From Paracyclopina nana (taxonomy: Eukaryota; Arthropoda; Copepoda; Cyclopoida; Cyclopettidae), in assembly GCA_019096065.1 (NCBI GenBank), contig JAGUCH010000006.1, forward strand, positions 4,360,001-4,424,000: a stretch of DNA of 64,000 nucleotides. Reading direction: 5' to 3'. A model generated the notes under the pieces. The model made no database searches. It saw only the letters and a program-made list of their open reading frames with translations, and was not told where the DNA came from. How positions within the stretch are numbered: position 1 is the first letter of the stretch; every line of letters begins with the position of its first letter. Positions 33,401-46,745 of the stretch are shown here, in pieces. Position numbers and translations under genes: made by a program.

Positions 33401-36400
33401 GTCTTCCATTTGATTACTATTGCACACACACTGCATGGCCTGATTTTCTCAAAGTCAATTCACATTTTTTATTGCGGCGAAAGTAGTCCAAAGTGATTGA
33501 TTTGGCCTAGAAATTAGTAGCTTGGTCAAGTGCACCTGGATATGTATAGCATATCACACTGGGAGGTGCACAGAGGATAGACGCATGCGGGCGAAAAGTG
33601 CAATCGCTGCACTTTTAGTTGTTGAACAGCCTCTCTGCAGTAATTTGTCAATTCTGGATTGATTTCGAGATGAACTCTGACTGTGAGACACCCCATAGCT
33701 CGCACTTTGGCAATTTGATTGACAAGTCGATGGAATAATCAATCCACAAAGCAGCTAGTAATACTTATTTCGTTACTAGCTTCCCAGCTTCTGCCGTAAA
33801 AAAGGGCATTGAACCTTTCCAAAAGTTTTACCAGAAGCAGCAGCAGCAGCAGCAGCAGCTCTCTCAGCTAAAAAGGAAGGGGGGATAGGGTAGCGTAGTA
33901 TGCTGCTCGAAAAAGTAAGAGCTTACGAGAGAAGGGGTGATCAAACCGAGACAACGCTCCCCAACAATGAATACTGCTGCGAAAGATTCTCAGCAATTAG
34001 AGTACTACAACTCGAATTGTAATAGCAAGAAGATGCTACTTTTGGTACACATTACATGCAAGCAGTGGAAGGATTGCCACTTTGTTTTCAAATTGGATTA
34101 TCTTTCGTACTCTGTTGATCCCCCTTTTCTGCTCAGAATGATATCATTTGTCTTCCTATATACATGTATACTGCGAAAGTACCCTTGTTGCTTGCGCGCA
34201 TTATTAATCTTCATCTCACCTCAGCCTGCTGATTCTGCTTCTGGGCACATCAACAAGTCAACTTGCTCATTATTGGTATCTGATAATCGTAATCGCCAAT
34301 TTGTGCTGAAGGAGCAATTAGCCAGTGTGTATTCCAAGCTTCGATACATTTTCTAACGAGCCAAATAGATTATGGACGGCTCGAATTCGCCACTCGTCCC
34401 TCAAACTAACCTGTTGTTTCCAGCTTTTGTTGACGGTGGTGGTGAATCGATTGAAATCGAGGCCTGATTTGCCAAGAATTTACCAGTTCTTCTTCGCCAA
34501 GTTCTCCCCCTCGATCCTCGCAATTGTGCATGCAATTGTATGGAATTTGACTCTCGAGCAGCTAGCACGTACAAATAATAAGGCCATGATTGATTAACGG
34601 ACTTTGCTCTGCTGTGCATAATATTCTGCTACATACTAGTACATGCTGCTGTTCACTTTCCTGTCCCAAATTAGATTTGGTGACATCTGCGAGATCACGA
34701 AGAGTTGTCGTAGCATGTATAGCAGTACATTCAAACAGAAAAGGGTGAAAAAAATCAATGAGCATTTGCTGGTGCTACTGAATAGTCTATACATGTAGGT
34801 CGATGCCCTCAAAATGTAGCTATATGCTGAAAGTAAAGGATTTCGTCGGCAAATGCTGTGCTGCGGCTAGATAATAATATGTAACAAACAAGCTGTAAAT
34901 GACCGGATGAGTTTAACCCTTGGCGCGTGCCAAAGCCTCATTTGGCAGTAATTTTCTTGGCTCAAAGTGACGAAAAGTCCGTCAATCACATAGCACACGT
35001 AGAGTACGCCGGGTAGACGGGTCGTAAGCTCACTTTACGACTGTTTGATGGCGAATTTATGGACGTGAGAGCCACAAGAAAATTTCTTCTCGCCTGGGAA
35101 GAAATCGATAATCACAATTCTTTCCATCATGGAAGCAGTGATGGAAAACGAAGTCAGCATCAAGGCTGTATATGCTGAATGCACTATAGTAGGATATGGG
35201 ACATTTTTGGAGCAAAATGCAGTTGGCAACAGACGTCTGCAACTTGGACCATTGAAAAAACTACAATAGAAATCAGGGGTGGTGTCGGGTTAAATCATGG
35301 CCGAACCGAAAAGTGCATAGCAGCATGAATGGGACCCAGACGAGCTACAGGTGGCAAAATGTCCCGATTCTATTGCACCCATTGTGTCAGCTCTTCCAGA
35401 CACTTTTATGGGGTGGCTCAGCTTTTTGCCCTTACGTTATTTACGTAGGAACACTTCTATATGTACTAGGTCAAGGTGTGTTTTTGGATATCTGCGCGAA
35501 TCAGCCGTCACTCACTTGGGATTCCAAGTGTTTTCTGGAATCTGGACGTATGGATGCCGAGGGGCAAGAACGCAGTACGAGCCAATTTTCTCACGTTAAA
35601 AACGTCCTTCGCAGCACCACCCTGTCCGAATATAGGCTGGTTTGCAAAGTCCCCAGGGCCATGGGGCTAGGAAAATCCAGACATGCAGCCATTTTTTCCT
35701 TTCACAGTCTGCTGATCGTTTTCCGCTCTCGTTGTTGGGGCTCATCGCCGTCAATGAGGCTTTTCCAAATCTTTTGGTATGTATGTCACTAGGGAACAAT
35801 GTCAGAGTTAGCAAAACTTGTTAATGCCACTTCTGGCATAGGACAAAATTCGTCGTCCCTATATACGTAGAGCTCTGCTCTATATACTCCCATAATATGT
35901 CATTTCTGCGCCGATTGGCAACGTGAGAGAAACCTTTTTGCTACTGCTGTTATTGCCGTTTGATCAATAAATGGAGTAGCATAAAAGCTGAAGTGTTTTC
36001 TAGGCAGCAGATGACAGGAGCCCTAGGTTATTGGCTGATGTCACGCGAGTCATGCGAAAATTATCATAAAAGTTTTTCCTAATGGACTCCAATTAATCAC
36101 TCATTGTCATGACTCTGTGATATCCATTATTACACCATTTCTTCAATTCTGGTTTTCGCGGCGGTTATAAGTACTTTTGCTGCGATTATTACATGCTGGA
36201 AAATGGTAAGAGGGTTTTTTACCAGAGGAAATTAGCCCGAAGAGCCCTTGACTGGTACTCGTTTGGATATGATTTTTCTTGCCGAACAAAGCCAATTTTG
36301 GATCGCGTGGCTGCTATCAAATGAACAAGATAAGCACGACACATGAGCATTCTTCTAGAAGATGATGCGAGATCCATTACACCAAAGAAGAGGACATCTG

Positions 36401-38155
36401 GCAGCCGTGGAGATACCACGGAAGAATCAGAAATTATCTCACCTTGGCCTACTAGCAAAACGACAGGGGCAATCAAGCCTTCATGAGACAGGGAGACACT
36501 AATAAATATATTGACTAGCGCTAACAGAAGAGAAATTGCCGAGGCCTCTCGTTTGGCCAGCCAATTTGTCTTTATTTTACCGGATCGGGGATTTACAACT
36601 CTGCACCAATGTACTACATATGATATCCAACGTACTAGCTGCGTAATGGCGTCAGCGAGAAATAAATAAATGGACGATGACGCAAAAGCATCGTGGTTGT
36701 ACTACCTGATTAAACGACACATGCGCGGCTCAAAGAATGCTATGCCCATTGCGTGGAACAAATTTCCTCCAAGCTCAGCACGCCTAGCTATTAATTAAAA
36801 TGACAATTCAGCTCTTTTTCAGCCAGAGCTGCGCTATTGTGGTGAAAAATCTGTACCCATTAAAGTGAGAGAAGCTTAGAAATAACAAAGTGTTGAGCGT
36901 TGCCAAAACTTCCTTGACTTGCTCTTATTCGTTGGGAAATCTTGCCAAATTGAAGCCTTTGCTACTCGCTCAAAATGCTTAATTTTGAGATGGGACGCAT
37001 TAACCATGCCTAGAGCCAAAAGTAAATCATATCTGATGACGACATTTTCCCGCCATTTTCTGCAAGCTCAACCAGCTCTACCTGGTTTGCTCTTGAACTG
37101 TTTGGATTTTGAGCTCGAGAGTTTGGTGAAGCCTGTTCAAGATTTGAATGAAATAACAAACAATCCGCCGGTTGAACCATGAAAATTATTGACAAGTGTT
37201 TGCAAGTCATTCAACACCCAAGTTCTTCAATTTAGCATGCACAGCAGCAGCAATTTCGAGCCTCAATTTTGTTTACACTTTTCGAGCTCATGAACAACAA
37301 CAATCAAGAGAATTACAACAACAACAAAAGAATCACGACCCGCTCTTTAATTGGGGCCACGTGGATTCCCCATTCCTTTGAGGTTTAGGAGTAAAGACGT
37401 GATATCAGAGAAAGTCAGTTAACATTCCAGACGACAAATCTGAATATAGTGGCAGTATATCAGGTTGGTGCAATCGCACCTAAAAAGAAGGTGCGAGCCC
37501 CATAATTAATGTTGCAGTCTGAAAAGTGCACAGGAAAATTCCATTCTAATTAGCAGTTGAGGAGAAGAGATTGATGCCCAACCAATCATGAGTAGTATTT
37601 CTCTGGTGGTGGAAATCCGTTAGTAGAAAATTGCTGCTCAAGCCAGACAAGCCACCGATTCTTTTTCCAGACATAGGACCCGAATTTGTATAATAGGTAG
37701 TCCATTGGATCAAAGATTATTCTCACACTCTGATAGATCTCACACGCCATAGTTCACTCCAGCTGGAAAGCACCAGCTGCACAGGCTTTAAATGTGCCAC
37801 CATTATGCCTTTCAAACGGTGACATTGCTTGCTTTGCTTCCAAGTTGGCACTTGCCCCCCTTGCTAAAAAAGCATGGTATTGTTTTAATCAGGGCTTCAC
37901 ATCTGACACGCGTGAACGCACGGTAAACAAAAGCACAAGACTTTCCTCTCACGTGACGAAAAGGTATTCTGGACAAGAAATACTGTTTGCTCAAGCAGCA
38001 ACCGGGAAAATCATATTTGGCGCCTGCCAAATTATTCAAATGTGGTAGACGCAATTTTCATCTCACTCACTTGAGCATCGCATATTTTTACGACGGTGCC
38101 CGGTGCTAATAAGCAGGTAAGTCTTGCTACGTCGCGCGCACTGGCATTTTGGCAC
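33401..38155. other. Gene-free stretch
   Basis: About 4.8 kb. It holds a (CAG)7 run at 33838-33858 and AAC-rich DNA near 37286-37330. Open frames of 139 codons (33937-34356) and 159 codons (35313-35792) show no family motif; the latter overlaps three other open frames in the same place. I do not call a gene here. Confidence 0.4.
33838..33858. repeat. (CAG)7 microsatellite
   Basis: Seven perfect CAG units in non-coding DNA. Confidence 0.85.
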
Positions 38156-38163
38156 GGTGAAAC

Positions 38164-38361
38164 TAGGGTTCTAGATATTCCTCCGCGACTTCGTTTTACT
38201 ACGTAATAGGGTGAACCGTAGAGAAAATCAGCTGTACTCATTTTGTTCAATTCACTACATAGAAATCCCCATGAACTGAACAAAATGGGGTCAGCTGATG
38301 CCTCTACGCGTTACCCTATAACGTAGTAAAACGAAGTCGCGGAGGAATATCAAGAACACTA
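38164..38361. mobile_element. 198-bp hAT-type MITE with 8-bp target duplication
   Basis: An identical 8-bp direct repeat GGTGAAAC lies on both sides (38156-38163 and 38362-38369). The element starts TAGGGTTCT and ends AGAACACTA. The two halves form a long hairpin, nearly perfect over ATTCCTCCGCGACTTCG and GTTTTACTACGT. An 8-bp duplication and termini of the type TAGGG/CAGGG are hallmarks of the hAT superfamily. There is no coding sequence, so an autonomous hAT elsewhere must have moved it. Confidence 0.88.
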
Positions 38362-39065
38362 GGTGAAACGAGCCCTTTTTGCCTCTAATTGGATCATCAA
38401 AACAAACTGCAAATCTCTCGTCGTCGGCATAGCAGCGCGCGGCTTGCCTTTCTTGCCATCTCATCACGCAAGGATGGTTTCCAGATATTTTTTCCCCCCC
38501 AACTCACTCGTAAATCTAGGCACCTTTGCAGTTTTCGCCGCCAAATAAAGCCCTTCTCATCATGACATTATTGAGAAAGGTTTCGGCGTAAGTATTGCTG
38601 CTTTATTTCTACGCCGGCTGGCATAGTATCCTACTTTGCCACATGGCCCGTGGCCTACTTACAATAATGCCACGCTGCTGAGAAACGCTCCTTTCAGCAG
38701 CTTAATTTCAATTTCGGAGGAGGCCTGGCATAATCATCGTCATTATTATCATTATAAGGTTTCAATGCAAATAGTGAACGCTCGGACAGCATTTGTTGCC
38801 TTCACAGAGCGGATCTACTACGGTTTCTCACGGAATAAACTCTCGCGTTCTACGCGGTTCTACGCTGCTCCGCCACTTTGAGAGCAGCTCAGTCAGCTGA
38901 CTTGAAGGTTTGCAGGGACGCCCAGTGCGTACGCCGTTAGCCGCGCGCTTGAGAGCAGAGCAGCTCGCGTACGGTAAACACAACTGTCAAATGCGTCTGC
39001 TATATACACAGAACTTTGCAGAGTTGTGCGCGCGGCGGCGCAAAAGGAGGCAGAAACGGACAGCG

Positions 39066-39080
39066 AGCGCCATCTAGCGG
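39066..39080. promoter_or_regulatory. CTCF-like motif
   Basis: AGCGCCATCTAGCGG closely resembles the CTCF insulator-protein core motif described from flies and other animals (of the AGCGCCxxCTxG type). It lies in a GC-rich patch. One 15-bp match is only suggestive. Confidence 0.35.
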
Positions 39081-42000
39081 CGGTGTCCGGAACGAAGCTT
39101 TCCCCCCACTTTTTTTTAGTAAGGGCGGGGGTTCATCTACGGACGTCGGCCTTGGCAAGGTTCACTCACCCCATATGAAGTGAACGAACTCTTTCGCGTG
39201 GTGGTGGTAGAAAGCAGACGGACGATGGTTGCTTCTCGCCGCGGCAAAAGGGGGATGAATCACGGAATTTACCCCACCCCCCCTGTACATGTACGGTAGT
39301 GGCTTTTCGGGAATTCCTCCGCGCCGCCATGATGATAATACGAATAAAGTAGCAGCTGGGGCTTTATTGGAGGAGTTTACTGTAGCTCGTCTCTCCACTT
39401 TGATCTCTATTTATTTATGGTAAGGATTTGCCTTTTCCTGCCACCGCACCGCCAGAGCTGCCTTTTTCCAAGATTTATGGACGAACCGAGATATAATTGC
39501 ACCTTGCCGAGCTGTATCATTTGAGCACATCATTTGGCGAGTCAACGGATCGAGATTTTCGAAGAAGATGGTGGTTTTTCATCGTTAGCCACGACGGTTG
39601 TTGCTTAATGCAACCTTTTCCGATTAGCTATGGCTTTTTTCTCACAGTTGCTGCACACAAACTAATGCTGTTCCAATGGACTCTGCAATCAAGATATTCA
39701 AAATTCTTTTGTCTCTGCACATTTAAAAGTTGAGGCTTTGGGAAATTTGCAACAAAAGCGCCGGATTTGCGCAGCAGCAGCAGAGAAAAAAGACCGTGTG
39801 TGTGCGATTCTAGCAGCAGTTTTATGTGTTTCGTCGAATTGTCGCTGTTACTTCAGTTTGGCTCACACAAAAGCCATAAAAAGCACATGCGGTCATCTTG
39901 AGGACACTCCAGGAGCGAGAGTGCTTTGCGAGCAGTGCGAAAAGCATGCAAAGCAATTTTCACACATTTGCTAAACCCTCCTAAAGCAGTAACAAGAGAC
40001 AGAATTTCAGGCCAACTTTTGTTTCAAACCCATGATTTGATTCCATTAAGCTAAACGTAATCATTACGCAGCTGTAAGGGGCCAAATTGCCGATATAACA
40101 AGCTTCAATTAGGGTGTCTTGAATTTGAGGAGAATCAGAACAATCATCATTGCATCTGATCGGCTTGATTCCACGGCTCATTTTCGCCCCAGAACGAAGC
40201 TCGTGGAGCATGGGGTCATTAAACCTTGGACATTGCTATCCTTTGCATTTGGTAATAAAGCTGAAAATTCTAGGTGGCCATGTCTGAGCGTAATTGTAAT
40301 TAATACAGAGAAGTCCTCGTAAATTCTTGGCAGACTTTTTTGCCTTCTTCACCAATGCTGAAGAAGAGCAACAGCTGGAAGAAGAAGTTGATGAAGTTCC
40401 TCCCCCTTTAGGACTTGGTCGATTTTCGAATTTTTGAGGCATTTTTATGAGCTCCTCCAAACCCCTACTAGCTACGAAGGAGGAATATTACATTATGTAT
40501 CCCGAAGTTTTTTTTCCAGCGTGACACTCCAAGTTCATAGCTGTGTTTCAGCTGCTGAGGTCATTGGACTCGAAAAATATTTCTCTGCTCTGACCTTGGA
40601 CAGAAGGGGTTGTATTATTCATCTGAAATGTGGGATTGGCAAATATTTTGCTTCTCTCCAACTTGTTGTCGTCAAGCTCAAATTCTTGACGGGATGATCT
40701 CATATCCTCAGCAAATTTCAGCCATGACTTGGCGAAATATTTTCACGCAGAATGATTAAGCTAGACCACTTATATGCAGAATGCTATGAGAGAAAATAAG
40801 TGCTGCCATTCATTAGCAAAAACTGGTTCACTTCATTAATCTCAATTTTCATTGGCAATCCATCAGTCAACTGTGCATTGCATTGGTAGCAATGTTAAAT
40901 AGCCCAACTCATTTCTCCTCTCAGGAATAGACTTTCCATGAGTTCCAGACATTTTTTTTCCGCAGAATTTCTACTGTTTACTCGGAGTGTTTTCACATTG
41001 CAAGGATTTGCAAAATCAGCTCGTCAAGGAGCTAATACATGCATATTTTGCACAAAGAAAACTATTAAGCTGAAACCCTCGACATTCCAGGGCCAAGAAT
41101 TGCTAGCTGCCATCAAAATCCTGGATGTCTGTAAATACTACTACATACAGGTAGAGCAGCAGTTTATGACAAAGGTGGTTTCGCGAACAAGTATTGAACA
41201 AGCTTTGCAAAAAGTCTCCTTGGCTAGACTGTGTGACAAGCGCTTGTAGGCGTCAATGTCTGAACCATATTTTTGAAGCCATCAATCAGCTTTTTGCGCG
41301 CGTGGACGACGAACTGGCAAAACTCATGCGCTTTCAATTCGTCATCCGGCAATAATTACTCACATAAAGCTGAAATGAAAAAGCAGTTTTCGCGCAGTTT
41401 CTGCAGCCTGGTCATATTGCAAAACTTTTTGCTCCTTCTTTTCCTTCGCATGACCTCCTTTCCAGCAGCAGAGGAGCTATTTCATACTAGTAGACAACTT
41501 GCTCGCATAAAATGCCAGAGCTTGGTAATTCGTTCAAATTGAGACTGTAAAAAAATGGCATTTGCATGCTCACAGCGTCTGCAGCAATATATTTTCTGCA
41601 ACCGAGAGAAGCATAGCATTAAAAGGATATTCTGGATTATCCTGCCAAAATAATCGAGCATATACTAGTACACTTGAGAAAATGAGGCTCTTCACTGTTG
41701 AAACTTCGGGTCAACGACCCATTTGTCCTGGGAGTTGTCAAGAGAAGACTGGACCACCCATCGAGCAATGATGCTTTTTCTGAAGCACCTTGGAAAGTCT
41801 GCACAAGCGCAAATCTCATCGTAAAATTGCGCCTCAGCAAACTGAATTTGATTCAAGCAATCATAATTTTCTTCCTGTGGCTTTTATTCTCAAGCCAGCC
41901 AAAGAAAACCATAAAAACTTATTTATGGTACAAGCATGAAAAAAGAAGGCTTAGGGTGATAGAAGTAGTGGTCATGGTGCAATTTCTGAATTCAATTTCC

Positions 42001-45000
42001 AACTCATGCCACCACAAAAACCTACGATTGTCTGCAAAACGTTTTTGGCTGCGTGCACCGCGGAATCAGGCAATCAAAGGCAAAAACGCCGTATGCAAAC
42101 TCTTTTGTACCCAACGCCAATTTATTATAATGGAATCTGCCAATCAAGCTATCATAATTAACCTCCCGATTGATTGAGTGTACTGTTGCTTTCTGACTAC
42201 GTAGTGCACAAATTTTGACCTTCAACCCGCCGACCTAATTGTTTTACCAACTTGGCTGAAAGGAAACACGGATATGTGTCAAGCCAAACACGATTTTCTA
42301 CTGATTGTCCCTGTCGGCCCCTTGACCAAATGACCATCAAATCGGCTTTGAAGGGGCGGGTTGAGCAGCACTAAAAACAGCAGCCGAAATTTGGCTGGCC
42401 CTGAACTTTTGGCGACGCAGTAACGGAGCAACGAACTGATGATCGTCTCGGCTTTTAGCTTCTTTTTTGTAAAACTAAAGTTACTGCACGGCATAGCAAC
42501 CAACGCGCCACACTGGGGCAACGAGGCATGAAAAGCCACCGATTAAAAGTACGTTCAATCCATGCATGCGCTTACACTCGAGGGCAATGCTACTAGAGTG
42601 ACTTCTGATATGGCACCATTTTCCCCTCAGTGAAGGTAGAACAAAGATCATTTACCTTCCACCAGGACATTGACTCGCGTCGTCGTTTCCCGCCAAATTC
42701 GTAAGTCGTAGCTCAACGCAATAAAATCTGGAACTTTTTTTGCAGGTGACCACACGGCCACACATCACCTTATAGCATCATCTGAGAAGGTGGGACCAAA
42801 ACTACGTTGTAGCACAGCATATTTTCAACAAAGAATCAGGCGGACATTGAACCTTTCGAATCAAATCCCCGAAAGGTTGGGTGACTTGAAGTGAACCTTG
42901 ATATCTACCCAGTTTATCCACTGCAGGCATCTGCATCCTGCTACTATTTAAAGGAACCTGAAACAATAAACAGGTAGCTTTGGCATGCATTCTTGGAAGC
43001 ATTTATATAAGGCATGAGTCATCCATCAATAGACTGCATTCATTGCGTACTTTGTGTGGTTTCCGACACATCTCATTGATTAGCATAAGATTCAATTCCA
43101 GCGTGGAAATTCATGCATAATTGAAGATTGGAAAGGGGCAAGTACCTTTTGCCTAAATTTATTATGGGGCCAAAAATTACAGTGCATTCGAGTGGCTTTT
43201 TGGTGCAACCCTACCTTAAAAAAGCTCATTTATATGTATGCACATTTAAATATAAAACGCTGGCCACCAGGGAAGACCGAGTTGAATGCAAAATGTGTGC
43301 GTCCAATAAATTCTAGGGGACGAAACTTGCCAATTGGCTTGAAAATGGCAAAATTTGCGCGCAAAAAGACATACAAGCTTCCGATCATTTATGGGTGGCC
43401 ATTTGAAGTAAATGCATTTTTTTATGCGCCGCTTCTGGGTGCAAAATTCGAGGATAAATTGGATGCACTTTTTCATATCTCGGCCATGGCCTTTTTATTA
43501 GGAGTGGCTGCAGCCAAAAGGAAGTTTGCTAAAATGAATAGGATGATGTCTTTTTTCCCATAGCAACTGTATGCTGGTACAATGCGCACTTCAATGAATG
43601 AATGGAGATCATTCATTCAATTTCCTCTTGTCTCTTCATCGCCACCGACTGAGAGGAGAGTGCAGCACTTTTTTCGACTTCATCAATCCATATTTTCATT
43701 TAGATTGACTTGTCACCACCTCGCGGTCGCTCACACAAAGCTCGAAATGCATCTCTGAGAGCAAAATTGAATTCGCGCTGCATTCGACGTCTGGAAATCG
43801 ACTTTGAATCCATCAAAAATAAACGAGGTTACGTGAGCGCGTCAGTGATTTTTGCGACTCCTTGGAGTTGGCAGCGTCGGGAAATGAGGCCTAGAAATTG
43901 GCCGAGATGCTCATTTTGATTGGGCCTTTGATATTTAAGGGTTGCAAAAAAAGGGCAAAACTCGGGTAAATATATGGATGCCTAAGCCGCAAGCTATTTG
44001 CCTTATCTTGAAGCTACCATGTTGAAGGTAACAGCCAAGTTTTAAGTGCATTGCAAAAAATGCATTTCAGGCAAAATTCAATCTGCAATACTATAAGAGA
44101 AGGCTTTAGTTTAAAGTCAATGCTTTCAAATTATCCGAACCAGATAGTATGCATTGGCTATATTGCCTAAAATAAGCGTTCGAAAAAAGCCTGGTACTCA
44201 ACAAATCAGTGCAGTAGTGTCTGCAAAGCTCAGTCAATCTTTTTGAAAGCCTTTTTCTCCCACGATAGATTTTGCACCATTCAATACGCTAGTTACCATG
44301 GCGCCGCTGTCAATGCTGCTGTTGGTGATTTTTGTGCAAAAACGAGGCTCTAAAGTGCAAAAATGAAATACACCAGAGAGCATAAAAACATTTTGTCTGA
44401 TGTCACATAAAGCTCGGGGCCATAAAACCATCTCTCTCATTCTACCAGGAGCATGATTATTGTGCTTCTACTTTTATGACCGGCTATCAACCCTCCCTGC
44501 TGCTGCTGTTGTTGTGCGCGAAACTGTCGCCGTCCTCATTCGATCAACTTTCGCAATCATTTTTGCAAACCCCCTTGTACAGAGCTTACACAGAGACCAC
44601 CAGACTTTATACATCGCATTATGGCAGCCCACGTCATCTGCCGACTTCCATATGGAGCAGACTGACACGAAAGCGGGATATGCTTACATGACACGGGCCG
44701 CACTTTGCCCATTTTTGCTGATTACTTCGTTTAGAATGCTGAAGCACATTACTAAATTACAAAACGGGGAGACCCTATGGGAATAACGTTACCAAATGTG
44801 CCAATTTACATAATAAAGTGCGCTTATGATATGCAGGATAATCAAAGGTTTAGCTGTGAAAAGTTGAAAAACTAAAGGTAGCAACGACTTTGTTTAAATA
44901 AAGAGGGCGAAGTTGTCGCAAGAATTTCCACTTTTCCTCCACAAATTTCAAAAGTGCATCGATGAAGAAGGACCGAAGAAAGCAGCGGCAATTCTGCGAT

Positions 45001-45474
45001 CGTGCGTGGAAATTTGCAACTTTCGATGTTGCACAGAAGTCAGTAGTTGATGAAACTTGCATCGCTCGAGCTTTGAAAAGTGCAAAAATGCATCCCTTTC
45101 GCTGAGTATACATACTCCGATCTTCGCCTCTTTTGTCATTTTTCGAAAGCAGCAATTATTGAGGGCTGCTGCTATCTTGGCAAAACCAAGATGATCTATA
45201 GTAATAAGGTGAGTTCTTGTCGCTGCTTTACTATAGCACACAGTCTGACTGAGCTGTGGTAGGCTTCAAGACAAAATTTCAATAGAATTCTGTGGATTTC
45301 ACTTCCAAAAATTTCCATAACCAGCCTTAAATTATCAAAAAGTGCCCAAATTGCATACTTTTTTAGAAAAGACAGAACTTATCTAGGAGCTCTGTTGAAG
45401 ACGCGTGAGATTAGCCCGCTTGCTTCCATGATTGACACGTCACTTGAGCTCACGCGCTATGTAGTAAGAACTAC

Positions 45475-45488
45475 TAGCGCCACCTAGG
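45475..45488. promoter_or_regulatory. CTCF-like motif
   Basis: TAGCGCCACCTAGG matches the CTCF core over about ten bases. It stands alone in AT-rich DNA. Confidence 0.3.
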
Positions 45489-46730
45489 CTAAGACAAACA
45501 GATTTGGTGATTTTAGCATGCAAAACTTGCGTCAAGAACTCACTTACGAGACCCCCCTGGGCAAAACCTAATTAAAATAGGCACATTGCCAAGCTATTCA
45601 TCGTTGGTTTTGACATGTGAGTCTATTAAAAGGAACGCCAGTTTTGTCATAATATGACGGAAATGGGCAAACATCTGTGACATGGCAATGCAGATCTACA
45701 TGGAAGTACCACTAACTGGAACATTTTAGCAATGTTTCACTTTAGGGCGAAAAACGGTCAAACGATTTTCGCACAGATTCGAGGGTAGATAGGAAACTGC
45801 CAAAATGCAGCCAAGAGTCGTTGTGGTAATCCTTCATAAACTTTTTATCATCACAGGCTTAACTTTAATCAGGCAGTGCATAATTTCGCGTTGCCATCAA
45901 GATAAGGCTTGCAAAAAAGGAAAAAAAGGCTGGTCGCAAATTAAGCCCGCCAATTCACTGGTGTATACTTCTAATTTTAGCTGAGCCTTGTAATTAAAGG
46001 GATATGTGTCCTCTACACTCGTTTCGAGACTTTTAGGTCACCGCGTGTCTTATTTACTGCTTTTAAAAGACGACGACAAAAGAAGCTATTTCTATTAGGG
46101 GTCACTGTAGGAGCTGGACCTTGCACAACGGTCGCATAATATTTTTTAGTCGAGCGAACTTCATACTTATGTAGATTTCCAAATCGAATATGTGACACCT
46201 CATTTCAAAATTGATTTTTATAGCTTCCCCCACAGTGTGCTGTGACTACCTTCATATTAAGGGGGTTGGACTCAAAATCTATTGACCTTGGAGTCTTCCA
46301 ATATTTTCAAAAATTCACTTCAGAGTTCACTGACTTCAATCCATAAAAAGTAATGTTTTCTAACCGGCGGCGCCCGCTGCTGCTTTTCTATCTGCTGCAG
46401 TAAAGAAAAACCAACTCATTCAAAAATAATAAGCGGGCAAAAGTAACGCAGAACGTTGGCACGTTTCCGGAGGGTTAATTTTCAAAATGGCGTCAATCAT
46501 GAAAATCTTCAGTATTATGGCTTACGCGGAGCCTGAGGGGCGCGGGCTTCATAATTTTCACCTAGAAATTGTATTGGGAAGTGAAAAATGAGCCCGCAAC
46601 TCGTTAAGGAAGCTAACCGACTAATTTTTTTCACCACCAAGAGCTGCTGCGCACATCTGTGAAAGGAAAACATCCGATATTACATATATTATGCTTGGGG
46701 ATGATTTTCACGAGCAAAAAGTTGTCGACA

Positions 46731-46745
46731 CATCATCATCATCAT
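46731..46745. repeat. (CAT)5 microsatellite
   Basis: Five perfect CAT units in non-coding DNA. Confidence 0.75.

Noticed and set aside
33937..34356. Open frame of 139 codons on the + strand
   Set aside because: Hydrophobic stretches occur by chance in T-rich DNA; no signal peptide or family motif.
35313..35824. Open frame of 159 codons on the + strand
   Set aside because: Three other open frames overlap in the same place, including one on the opposite strand. That reflects low stop density more than coding, and no family motif is visible.
41698..42177. Open frame of 159 codons on the + strand
   Set aside because: Composition resembles the surrounding intergenic DNA, and no domain, splice site or conserved motif could be recognised.
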